DNA of 64,000 bases from NCBI RefSeq assembly GCF_900683735.1, contig NZ_LR215979.1:558001-622000 (forward strand), written 5' to 3'. Under the pieces are notes generated by a model. That model was not told the DNA's origin. It saw only the letters and a program-made list of their open reading frames with translations, and searched no databases. The DNA is from Fusobacterium ulcerans ATCC 49185 (GTDB lineage Bacteria > Fusobacteriota > Fusobacteriia > Fusobacteriales > Fusobacteriaceae). Positions 19,035-27,700 of this stretch are shown here, piece after piece. The stretch's first letter is position 1. Every line of letters begins with the position of its first letter. The position numbers were made by a program, and so were the translations under genes.

Positions 19035-19790
19035 ATGAAAAAATTAATAACAGTGTTGCTAATGATTTGTTTAGGAATAACTGCTTTTGCTCAAAAGATT
19101 GCTTTAATAGGAGCAATGGATTCTGAAATAGAGATTCTTAAAAATTCTATGAAAAATGTGACTGAAACAAAAATAGGAGCCATAACTTATTATGAAGGAA
19201 TACTTGAAGAGAAGGATGTAGTACTTTTAAAAACAGGAATTGGAAAAGTAAATGCAGCTATTGGAGCAGATACAGTTATTAGAGAGTTTAAAGCTGAAAG
19301 TATAATATTTACAGGAGTTGCAGGAGCAGTAGATAATAAATTAAATATTGCTGATATGGTTGTATCAAAAGACTTAGTGCAGCATGATGTTGATTTAACA
19401 GCTTTTGGGAGACCAATGGGACTGATACCAGGTAGTGAATCTATAGAATTTAAAGCTGATAAAAATTTAATAGATATTGCCTATGAATCTGCTGTAAAAG
19501 TTCTTGGGAAAGACAAAGTTAAAATTGGAAGAATAGCAACTGGAGATCAATTTATAGCTGATAAAGATAAGGTTGAAATGATAGGAAAAGTTTTTGGAGC
19601 TTCTGCTGTGGAAATGGAAGGTGGAGCTGTAGCCCAGGTAGCTCACTTGTATAATATACCATTTGTTGTATTGAGAGCAGTTTCAGATAAAGCAGATGGA
19701 AGTGCTAAAATAACATATGAAGATTTTGTCATAATTGCAGCTAATAATTCAGCTAATATTGTAAAAGAAATGCTGAAAAAAATTAAGTAA
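19035..19790 (+). CDS. mtnN: 5'-methylthioadenosine/S-adenosylhomocysteine nucleosidase with a signal peptide
   Basis: The enzyme splits MTA and SAH into adenine and the thioribose product. The family core is intact: IGAMDSEI (catalytic Glu as in the E. coli enzyme), VTGVAGA-like FTGVAGAVD, AVEMEGGAVAQV, and RAVSDKADG with the catalytic aspartate. The 251-residue protein is about 20 longer than usual because of an N-terminal signal sequence. That sequence reads MKKLITVLLMICLGITAFAQ, with a likely cut after AFA. Most MTANs are cytoplasmic, so this one may act in the periplasm. It follows metK by about 70 bases but after a terminator. An AAGGGG ribosome site supports this start. Confidence 0.88.
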   Translation: MKKLITVLLMICLGITAFAQKIALIGAMDSEIEILKNSMKNVTETKIGAITYYEGILEEKDVVLLKTGIGKVNAAIGADTVIREFKAESIIFTGVAGAVDNKLNIADMVVSKDLVQHDVDLTAFGRPMGLIPGSESIEFKADKNLIDIAYESAVKVLGKDKVKIGRIATGDQFIADKDKVEMIGKVFGASAVEMEGGAVAQVAHLYNIPFVVLRAVSDKADGSAKITYEDFVIIAANNSANIVKEMLKKIK

Positions 19791-19810
19791 GGAAAATTGA
19801 ATATATTTTT

Positions 19811-19858
19811 AAGTGTATCTTTGATGCTGAAAAAGCAATATTTAAAGATACACTTTTT
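19811..19858. terminator. Bidirectional-type terminator after mtnN
   Basis: AAGTGTATCTTT pairs perfectly with AAAGATACACTT and is followed by TTTTTT. It separates mtnN from the next promoter. Confidence 0.8.
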
Positions 19859-19887
19859 TTATTGAAAAGCATTTAAATACAAAATTA

Positions 19888-19916
19888 TTGACACCTTTTA
19901 TATCCAGTGTTATACT
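19888..19916 (+). promoter_or_regulatory. Promoter of the nucleoside-gate transporter gene
   Basis: TTGACA (19888-19893), a 17-base spacer and TATACT (19911-19916) lie about 35 bases before the start codon. Confidence 0.8.
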
Positions 19917-19950
19917 TTTGTAGTATGAGAAAAACCAAGGAGACAGATAC

Positions 19951-21102
19951 ATGGAAAAATTGAAAAAGAAAGCAATAAGTCTAGAAGCTTTTATATGTTT
20001 AGGGTTGCTGGTAGGTTCTTGCATAGCAACAGCCAATATAATGGGACCTGTGAATATGATAAATACAATAATGGGAACTGCACATGATCTTTTGATAAAT
20101 ACTGTATTTTTTATAATGGGAGTTGCAGTATTAGCAGGAGCACTCTCAGAAATATTATCTGAATTTGGAGTGATATCCCTGATAAATAAATTGCTTTATT
20201 TTGTAATCTATCCTCTTTATAGATTGCCAGGAGCTTCTGCATTAGCAATAGTGACAACTTATATATCAGATAATCCAGCTGTACTCAGTTTAGCAGCAAA
20301 TAAAGAATTTAGAAAATATTTTAAAAATTATCAATTTACAGCTCTTACTAATTTAGGAACATCTTTTGGAATGGGGTTTATAGTATCAGCATTTATGGTA
20401 GCACAAGGTGGACTGATGAAAGTGAACCTTTTTAAAGCAGTTCTTATTGGAAATCTTGGAGCAATAGTTGGAAGTATAGTAAGTGTAAATTTAATGATAT
20501 ATTATAGTAAAAAATATTTTAAAAGTATAGGAGAATCTGAAGAAGAAAAAGAAATAGAAAAATTTGTTCTTGATACAAGAGAAGTAAGAGGAGGAACAGT
20601 TTTTGGAAGATTTTTAGAAGCAATGCTAGAAGGTGGAAAAGTAGGAGTAGAAATGGGAATTGCTATAATTCCTGGAGTAATCATCATATGTACAACAGTA
20701 CTCATGCTTACTAATAGTATGCCAGAAGGTGGGTATACAGGAGCAGCTTATGAAGGAATAGGAGTACTTCCAATAATTGGAGAAAAGCTTAATTTTATAT
20801 TAAGACCATTGTTTGGATTTACTAGTCCACAAGCAATAGCTTTTCCTATAACAGCACTTGGAGCAGTGGGAGCTGCTATTGGACTTGTGCCACAATTTAT
20901 AAAAGAAGGAGTAATAGGACCAAGAGAGATAGCTGTCTTTACAAGTATGGGAATGTGTTGGAGTGGATATTTAAGTACCCATGTGGCTATGATGGATAGT
21001 TTAAAATATAGAGATTTAACTGGAAAAGCAATATTCAGTCATACTATTGGTGGATTAGCAGCTGGAATGGCAGCAAATTTTTTATATTCATTGTTTATAT
21101 AG
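19951..21102 (+). CDS. Membrane protein of the nucleoside recognition (Gate) type
   Basis: The 383-residue protein is polytopic, with roughly eight to ten hydrophobic segments. Two similar halves each look like a Gate domain: residues about 45-180 (ITYPLYRLPGAS-type, here IYPLYRLPGASALAIVTTYI and NLGTSFGMGF) and residues about 225-380. This pattern is typical of nucleoside-recognition/spore-maturation-like membrane proteins and concentrative nucleoside transporters. The substrate is not known from sequence. An AAGGAGA site precedes the ATG. It has its own promoter and terminator. Its place beside an exported MTA/SAH nucleosidase makes nucleoside or nucleobase handling plausible, but this is inference. 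Confidence 0.65.
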   Translation: MEKLKKKAISLEAFICLGLLVGSCIATANIMGPVNMINTIMGTAHDLLINTVFFIMGVAVLAGALSEILSEFGVISLINKLLYFVIYPLYRLPGASALAIVTTYISDNPAVLSLAANKEFRKYFKNYQFTALTNLGTSFGMGFIVSAFMVAQGGLMKVNLFKAVLIGNLGAIVGSIVSVNLMIYYSKKYFKSIGESEEEKEIEKFVLDTREVRGGTVFGRFLEAMLEGGKVGVEMGIAIIPGVIIICTTVLMLTNSMPEGGYTGAAYEGIGVLPIIGEKLNFILRPLFGFTSPQAIAFPITALGAVGAAIGLVPQFIKEGVIGPREIAVFTSMGMCWSGYLSTHVAMMDSLKYRDLTGKAIFSHTIGGLAAGMAANFLYSLFI

Positions 21103-21109
21103 ATAGAGC

Positions 21110-21135
21110 AGAGGATATTTATTTATCCTCTTTTT
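21110..21135 (+). terminator. Terminator after the Gate-type gene
   Basis: AGAGGATA (21110-21117) pairs with TATCCTCT (21124-21131), followed by TTTTT. Confidence 0.8.
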
Positions 21136-21250
21136 CATTTTTTAGGAAATTATAATTTGATAAATTTGTTGAAAAAATAAAAAATATTAATTATTTTGTA
21201 TTCATACTAGATATATTAATTGAATAAGATTAAAATTGACAGCACAAAAA

Positions 21251-21269
21251 AGCTGATTGTTAATCAGCT
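21251..21269 (-). terminator. Terminator of the transposase gene
   Basis: AGCTGATT pairs perfectly with AATCAGCT around a 3-base loop. On the minus strand TTTTTT follows. It lies 3 bases after the transposase stop. Confidence 0.75.
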
Positions 21270-21271
21270 AT

Positions 21272-22480
21272 TTAGCGATATTCTTTCCAGCAAATGGAGC
21301 CTGTATGTATATTAAAATATGATATTTTTTTAACTTTCATTCTGGTATTACATTTAAAACAATAAAAAGGATTTACTCCAAAAGCTTTCCATATTTCAAG
21401 TTGATAAAAAGTAAAATTGGAATATTTAGAGACATATTTTCTCATGAATTTCATGATGTTTTTAAGTTCTGATTTAATATTTCTAGAATAGATTCCAAAG
21501 CGCCTAATCATTTTGAAATGTTTAGGGGGAATGTGAATAATTAATTTGGAAAGAAATGTTTCTGCATCTAAAGTAAGCTCAATTCTTTGTTTATCATCAG
21601 CAAGACTTTCATAATAGAAAGTAACCTTATTATCATAAAAATCAATAATTTTATATTCTGCGATAGGAGCTCTTGCTAGATATCTGCCAATATATTTAAT
21701 TGCATAAATATTATTATTTAAATCATTTTTTGCAACATTGAAAAAGAATCTTGTATTTTTGCGATAAAGGTAGTTAGCAGCAGCATAAGCTTTAGCTTTA
21801 ATTTCAGGCTTGTCATAATTTCCAGATTTAACAATATCAATAACCATTTTTTTCCATTGTCCAGCAATGGAATTGACATGAAAATATTTTTTTTCAAGAA
21901 ATTGGTAGTTTTTATTGAAACCACCTAAAGTAACAATAGCATGAATATGAGGGTTCCATTTAAGATCGCGTCCAAAGGTGTGAATAACAGTAATCAATCC
22001 ATAATGAATGATATCTGAGTTAGTAAAGTATTTAGAAGAATATTTTGAAATTTTATGAATTCTTTGATTTTTTGCTTTAATGTTATGAAATTGATATTTA
22101 AAAACATCATTAACAGCATAAGCAAGCTTAGTTAAAAGATCTCTATCATAGAAGAAAAACATTCTAAGTTCTTCAGGAATAGTAAAAAGGACACTTCTAT
22201 GTTTAACATGAATAAGAGAAGTGGAAGTTTTTTCAGTTCAAAGAGCAGAATAACGTTTACCGCAGGAAGGACAAAATCTAGATTTACAAGTAACTTTAAT
22301 TTTATGCGCATCATGACAATTAGGGCATTGAAGAGAGAGAAAAGATTTATCAATAGAACAAGCTAAGAATTTTTGAATAGTCTGTTTAACATCCTCAAAA
22401 TGCTCATTTTTAAAATATTTCTTGATTTTACCTAAAAGATTTGTTATATTGATTTTAGAGATAATATGTTTGATTTGCAT
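21272..22480 (-). pseudogene. IS91-family transposase broken by an in-frame TGA
   Basis: The minus-strand frame runs from an ATG at 22480 to a TAA at 21272, 402 codons, with one stop: TGA at 22238-22240 (codon 81). The N-terminal part is a zinc-binding domain (CPNCHDAHKI, CKSRFCPSCGKRYS). The rest is the Y2/HUH transposase, with the PHIHAIVTLGG metal motif and a downstream YIGRYLARAPIAEYK region with candidate tyrosines. The residues after the stop (TEKTSTSLIHVKHRS) continue the family pattern. A tryptophan is expected at this point, so TGG to TGA is the simplest change. An ATG at 22162 could start a fragment without the zinc finger. TGA recoding is unlikely, because other genes here use TGG for Trp. 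Confidence 0.88.
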
Positions 22481-22531
22481 GTATGTCTCCTTTGTATAAT
22501 TAGGGTGGTAACTATATTATACAAAAAAGAG

Positions 22532-22573
22532 AGCTGAGTAAAACATTTTTTTAAATGTTACTCAGCTTTTTTT
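22532..22573 (+). terminator. Stem-loop at the transposase 5' side, terminator-like on the plus strand
   Basis: AGCTGAGT (22532-22539) pairs with ACTCAGCT (22560-22567), and AACATTT inside pairs with AAATGTT. A run of seven T follows on the plus strand. It could shield the element from outside transcription or be part of the element end. Confidence 0.55.
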
Positions 22574-22651
22574 ATTTCCAGGAAAAAGGAAAGAAGTTTT
22601 TATCTTGTATAATTTATATATAAAAATATATATTAATAAGGGGGTATTTTT

Positions 22652-22861
22652 ATGAAATATGGTTTAAAAGATAGGATAGATGCAGAAAATTTAGCTAGAG
22701 CTGTAGAAAAAGGTGAAGAATTTTTGGAAAAAGATAAAAAAGTGGAAATATCTTTTGATGGAACAGCAATAGTAGTTACAAAAACGATATCTTATACTAT
22801 TACTGAGGAATTTGTAGAAGAGAATGAAGAAAAATTAAAAAAATTAGGAATATTAAAATAA
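22652..22861 (+). CDS. Small charged protein of unknown function
   Basis: I do not recognise this 69-residue protein. It is rich in Glu and Lys, has no signal or membrane segment, and is predicted by eye to be helix (residues 7-30), strands (about 33-48, EISFDGTAIVVTKTISY) and a C-terminal helix. A strong AAGGGGGT ribosome site lies before the ATG, and a strong terminator follows, so it looks like a genuine single gene. It lies between the broken insertion sequence and malic enzyme. Confidence 0.65.
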   Translation: MKYGLKDRIDAENLARAVEKGEEFLEKDKKVEISFDGTAIVVTKTISYTITEEFVEENEEKLKKLGILK

Positions 22862-22872
22862 GAACATTACTT

Positions 22873-22928
22873 TAAAATTTAGGTGACTGAAAAATAAAAA
22901 AATTTTTTCAATCACCTAAATTTTTGTA
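22873..22928. terminator. Strong terminator hairpin after the 69-residue gene
   Basis: AAATTTAGGTGA pairs with TCACCTAAATTT, with further pairing CTGAAAAA/TTTTTCA inside, and T runs on both sides. It can work in both directions. Confidence 0.8.
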
Positions 22929-23077
22929 AAAAAGCATATAATAAATATTATATATTGTGCACTGATGAAAAAAATATTTTAAAAATTTATTTTCAGAAAA
23001 TATATGTACTAGTTTAAGTTTATTATATCAATATTAGATATTAAATACGTAAATAAGACAAGAAAAAAAGAAAGTAC
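22929..23077. other. AT-rich intergenic stretch before the malic enzyme promoter
   Basis: No gene, RNA or clear repeat is visible here. A TGCACTG sequence near 22957 recurs near 23156 downstream of the promoter, but two copies of seven bases are weak evidence for an operator. Confidence 0.4.
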
Positions 23078-23106
23078 TTTACTTTTGTACAAAAAGGGGA
23101 TATAAT
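23078..23106 (+). promoter_or_regulatory. Probable promoter of the malic enzyme gene
   Basis: TTTACT (23078-23083), a 17-base spacer and TATAAT (23101-23106) precede a leader of about 108 bases. Confidence 0.65.
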
Positions 23107-23220
23107 ACATCATATAAAGCTTTAAAGGCAAATATATATTATTTGAATATAGTTTGCACTGTTACAATAAACGAAAATAAATTTTCAAAAAATATTTTAT
23201 AATAAACGGAGGGAGATATT

Positions 23221-24399
23221 ATGTCAACAGTATTCGAAAGAGCACTAGAAATGCATGAAAAAAATAAAGGAAAGATATCAATAGTTTCAAAAGTAAAAGT
23301 AGCTAATAAAGATGATTTGAGTCTTGCTTATTCACCAGGTGTTGCAGAACCTTGTAGAAAAATAGCAGCTAACAAAGAGGATGTATATAAATATACAGCT
23401 AAAGGAAACATGGTTGCAGTTATAACTGATGGAACAGCAGTATTAGGACTTGGAGATATCGGTCCAGAAGCAGCTCTTCCAGTAATGGAAGGTAAATGTG
23501 TACTATTCAAAGAATTTGCAGGGGTAGATGCAATTCCTATTTGTTTAGATACTAAAGATCCAGAAGAAATTATTAGAACAGTAAAATTACTAGCTCCAGG
23601 ACTTGGAGGAGTAAACTTAGAAGATATATCAGCACCAAGATGTATAGAAATAGAAACTAGATTAAAGAAAGAATTAGATATTCCTGTATTCCATGATGAT
23701 CAACATGGAACTGCAATAGTAGTTGCTGCGGGACTTATCAATGCTTTCAAAGTTGTAGGTAAAAAATTCTCTGATGCTAAAGTTGTAGTAAATGGAGCAG
23801 GGGCAGCAGGAAGTTCTATAACTAAACTTATAAGAGATTTAGGGGCAAAAGAAATATTAGTTCTTGATAAACCTGGAATCCTTAGAAAAAGTGATAAAGA
23901 ATCTTATGACTTCTCTAAGAGAGAGTTAGCTGAAATAACTAATCCTAATGACCTTGCTGGAGATTTAGCATTTGCAGTACAAGGAGCTGACGTTTTCATT
24001 GGAGTATCTGTAGGAAATATTCTTACTACTGAAATGGTAAAAACAATGAATAAAGATGCTGTAATATTTGCAATGGCAAATCCTACTCCTGAAATAATGC
24101 CAGAAGACGCTTTAGCAGGAGGAGCAAAAATAGTAGGAACTGGAAGATCAGATTATCCTAACCAAATAAATAATGTTCTTGTATTCCCAGGATTATTCAA
24201 AGGGGCTTTAAGAGCAAAATCTAGAAAAATAACTGAAGAAATGAAACTTGCAGCAGCAAGAGGATTAGCTTCTCTTATTACTGATGAAGAAATGAATGAA
24301 AATTACATCATTCCAGATGCTTTTGATAAAAGAGTTGCAGATGCAGTTGCAGATGCAGTTGAAAAAGTAGCAAAAGAACAAGGAATATGCAGAGATTAG
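23221..24399 (+). CDS. NAD(P)-dependent malic enzyme
   Basis: The enzyme oxidatively decarboxylates malate to pyruvate. The 392-residue protein is the short bacterial type without a phosphotransacetylase domain. It shows SLAYSPGVAEPCRKI with the catalytic tyrosine, DGTAVLGLGDIGPEAALPVM, the metal motif HDDQHGTAIVV, and a Rossmann GAGAAGSS. Cofactor choice cannot be set by eye. A GGAGGGAG site precedes the ATG. It is a single gene with its own promoter and terminator, and it would link C4 acids to the pyruvate pool also fed by the citramalate lyase route. Confidence 0.94.
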   Translation: MSTVFERALEMHEKNKGKISIVSKVKVANKDDLSLAYSPGVAEPCRKIAANKEDVYKYTAKGNMVAVITDGTAVLGLGDIGPEAALPVMEGKCVLFKEFAGVDAIPICLDTKDPEEIIRTVKLLAPGLGGVNLEDISAPRCIEIETRLKKELDIPVFHDDQHGTAIVVAAGLINAFKVVGKKFSDAKVVVNGAGAAGSSITKLIRDLGAKEILVLDKPGILRKSDKESYDFSKRELAEITNPNDLAGDLAFAVQGADVFIGVSVGNILTTEMVKTMNKDAVIFAMANPTPEIMPEDALAGGAKIVGTGRSDYPNQINNVLVFPGLFKGALRAKSRKITEEMKLAAARGLASLITDEEMNENYIIPDAFDKRVADAVADAVEKVAKEQGICRD

Positions 24400-24408
24400 T
24401 AAATAAAA

Positions 24409-24440
24409 GAGGCAGTCTGTTTTATACAGGCTGCCAATTT
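24409..24440. terminator. Terminator between convergent malic enzyme and ABM genes
   Basis: GGCAGTCTG pairs with CAGGCTGCC (one G-U pair) around TTTTATA. A T run follows on the plus side and an A run precedes, so it can serve both genes. Confidence 0.75.
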
Positions 24441-24442
24441 TT

Positions 24443-24730
24443 TTAGAATAGAACTTCATGTATAGTGAGTTCAGATTCTCCTTCTCTTAATTCATTTAAT
24501 TGAGGAACAAATACAGTGAAATGTGGAGTTTTCATATGTTTATCTAAAACCTCCATATTTTCCCATTTTTCAATAAAAGCAAGAATACTTCTGTTATCTT
24601 TGTCCTGTATCATTTCATAAAAAATATTTCCATTTTCTTTTCTTGTTTCATCTGCTAATTTTTTTGCTATTTCTAAATATTTATCAATATTTTTTTCAGG
24701 TACAATAGATTTTGCATATACAACTATCAT
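24443..24730 (-). CDS. Antibiotic biosynthesis monooxygenase (ABM) domain protein, YgiN-like
   Basis: The 95-residue protein is a single dimeric alpha-beta-barrel ABM domain: MIVVYAKSIVPEKNIDKYLE, then NGNIFYEMIQDKDNRSILAFIEKWEN and HMKTPHFTVFVPQL. Members include quinol monooxygenases such as YgiN, but many have unknown substrates. A TTAAGGAGG site supports the start. It lies downstream of metH on the same strand with a gap of 56 bases, so it could be on the metFH transcript or have its own promoter. Confidence 0.8.
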   Translation of the reverse strand: MIVVYAKSIVPEKNIDKYLEIAKKLADETRKENGNIFYEMIQDKDNRSILAFIEKWENMEVLDKHMKTPHFTVFVPQLNELREGESELTIHEVLF

Positions 24731-24786
24731 AATATTGGCCTCCTTAATTTTTTTTAGTATAAATATACTGTAGCAGGTATTTAAAA

Positions 24787-27700
24787 TTATTTCAAATCAA
24801 AATAAAAGCTCTTTGGATTGGAAATATAAATACCACACACAGTACTCAGTGGAGACATAGCAAAATTATTAGTAAGATATGCTCCTGTTCTTTCACCTTC
24901 AGTGATTTCAAAAATAATTTTCTTGATAGAATGATCTGGAATAGATGAATAGCCTATAGCAGGTCTGATATTAGGCAGCCAGATATTTTCTTCCTTCAAA
25001 TAAATTTCCATAAATTCAGAAGCAGCTTCAGCAACTCTTGTAAGGAGAATGTTTTCCATTATGCTCATATAGTTATCTTCATCAAATAGAGAGCTGTTTA
25101 CTGAAATAATAAAAGTCCCTATAAAGTCATTTTCATTGAAAAAATCGCTTATTCCAATATTTTTATTTTTTACTTCTCCTCTTATAAAAGAGATATTCCA
25201 ATTTTTATCACCATCTTTTATACTTAAATTATTAGAATTTTTTGTGCAAGGGAAAATTCCAAAAGCACATTTGATTTTTATGTCATTTTCTTTCATTTTT
25301 TCTAAAATATATTTAGCATCATTAAGCGTATTTTCTTCTAAAGGTGTATTTTTAACTTTCATATTATAAAGAAGAAAATTCCAGTTAATATATTTTTCAA
25401 TCTTTTGGAGAGGAAATTCTATATACTGTTTTCCCAATTGATTAGGAACTATGACTTTAGAAGTAAAATCTTCTTTAGGAGATACTGATATTTTAGAGCT
25501 GTTTTTTTTATTATTCAAATATACTTTGCACAACTCTCTGAGTTCATTTGTTTTCTCACTCATAAATAAATCTTTGTCACCATAGATCAACTTATTTATT
25601 ATTGTAAGAGTGTCTAAAGCATCTGTAGTGTGGAAAGTTTTTCCTTGATAAAATGGCTCTAATTTTACAGCAGTATGCAATTTAGAAGTAGCTGCTCCTG
25701 CTATTAATACAGGAATAGGAAGTTTGCTGCTGTTTAAAAGAAAAAGAATCTTTTCCATTTCTTTTAATGAAGGACTGATAAGACCACTTAGTGTAATGAT
25801 ATCTACACTGTTTTTTACAGCTTCTTCGAGTATTTTTTCTTTGCTTACCATTACCCCTAAATCTATCACTTCATAACCATTACATTTCAAAACTGTTCCA
25901 GCAATATTTTTACCAATATCATGAACATCTCCTTCTACAGTAGCCATAAGAACCTTGCCCTTTATTCCTATATTAGCTTCTATTTTCATATGAGGTTTCA
26001 AAATATCAACAGCTCTGTTCATAACACTTGATGATCTTATAAGCTGTGGAAGGTACAGTTCTCCTCCTTCAAAAAGAATACCTATTTTATCCATACATTT
26101 CATTAGAATATTTTGTATAATATCTAAAGGTGTCAGAGTTTCCAGAGCAGTATTTATATCTGTATCAAAAGTTGTACTACCTCCATAAATAAGAGCATTT
26201 TCTATTCTGTCCTTTAAAGAATCAAAATCATTCTTTATTATTTTAGGAGCAGAGGAGCTGTTCTTTTTAAGAAGAACAGAGGCATTTTTTAATTTTATAG
26301 CAAGTTTCAATATAGAATCAAGAGAATCCTCTTCTCCATTTATTAAGGATAGGATTGTGTTTTTCTCTTCTGAAGTAAGCTGAGGAGCTTTCTCACTAGG
26401 ATTCATTATAGCAAAATTCATTCCTTTTTCTTTTACATTTTCAATAAATAGAGAGTGTATAGCTGCTCTCAAAGGATTATTTCCCCTAAAGGCAAAGGAT
26501 AAGTTGCTAAGTCCACCAGTAATACTGCATTGAGGAAGATTTTTTTTTATCCATTGAACTGTTTTTATAAAATTCACCCCATTATATCTATCATTTTCAC
26601 TTCCAGTACCTATAGTCAATATATTTGGATCAAAAGCTATATCTGAGTTGGGAATCCCTTCTTCTACCAATATTTTATATGAACGATTGCAGATTTTTAC
26701 CTTTCTTTCATAAGAGACTCCCTGCCCATTTTCATCAAAAGCCATAACAACAACAGCAGCACCATATTTTTTTATTATTCTGGCTTTTTTTCTGAAAGCT
26801 TCTTCTCCCTCTTTTAAAGAGATGGAATTTACTATTGGTTTTCCAGCTATGTTTTTTAAGGCAGTTTCAATAGTGAAAAAGTCTGATGAATCTATCATTA
26901 TAGGAATTTTTGAGACTATTGGATCATTTTGAATTATTCTTAAAAATCTTTCCATTTCCTCATGAGGTATTAACAGTCCATCATCAAGATTAATATCTAG
27001 TACAGCAGCTCCTTTTTCTATTTGTGAACGAGCTATTTCTAGAGCTTTTGTATAGTTTTTTTCTTCAATCAATGTTTTAAAAATTTTAGAACCAGCTACA
27101 TTATTTCTTTCTCCAACTATTGTGAATTTATTACTGAAATCATATATTTCATTTCCAGAGAGAAAATATCTGTTTTCTTTTGAAATTGGAAGTCTAGGTT
27201 CTTTATTTTTTACTAAATCGGCTATTGCTTTTATGTGTGAAAAATGTGTTCCACAACATCCTCCAAGAATATTTACCTTTTTTTCATCTACTAATTCCTT
27301 TAAATATCCAGCAGTTATCTCAGGAGTTTCTTCATATTCTCCTTCTTCATTAGGGAGTCCAGCATTAGGATACAGAGAAATATATTTATCTGTAAAAGAA
27401 GCTATTCTTTTTATCATTGGAATAAGGTCTTTAGCTCCAAAAGAACAATTGAGCCCAAAAGAAATAACTGAAGGTCTATTTAAAGCAACAATTAATGATT
27501 CTATACTTTGTCCTGAGAAAATTTTTCCCTGTTTATTTACAGTTGCAGAAATCATAATTGGAAGTTGAATTTTTTTCTTTTCAAAAAGTTCCTCAGCAGC
27601 TATAAGTGCAGCTTTAGCATTTAATCCATCAAATATAGTTTCTATCAATATACAATCAGCACCACCATCTATGACACCTTCTATCTGCTCAGAGTATATG

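Larger units (their letters stand above)
21240..22570 (-). mobile_element. IS91-like (HUH) insertion sequence, inactivated
   Basis: A zinc-finger plus HUH transposase gene on the minus strand is flanked by two hairpins: AGCTGATT with AATCAGCT at 21251-21269, and AGCTGAGT with ACTCAGCT at 22532-22567. No terminal inverted repeats or target duplications are obvious, as expected for rolling-circle HUH elements. The exact ends cannot be fixed from one copy; these bounds are approximate. It sits in an intergenic gap and disrupts no recognised gene. Confidence 0.7.

Noticed and set aside
22238-22240. TGA in the transposase as a selenocysteine or recoded tryptophan codon
   Set aside because: No selenocysteine-type context or hairpin follows, other genes use TGG for Trp normally, and transposase decay is the simpler explanation.
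22957-23162. Two TGCACTG copies around the malic enzyme promoter as an operator pair
   Set aside because: Only seven bases are shared and the spacing is about 200 bases; too weak.
27122-27568. A 148-codon open frame opposite metH
   Set aside because: It is fully within the metH homocysteine domain with no start signals.
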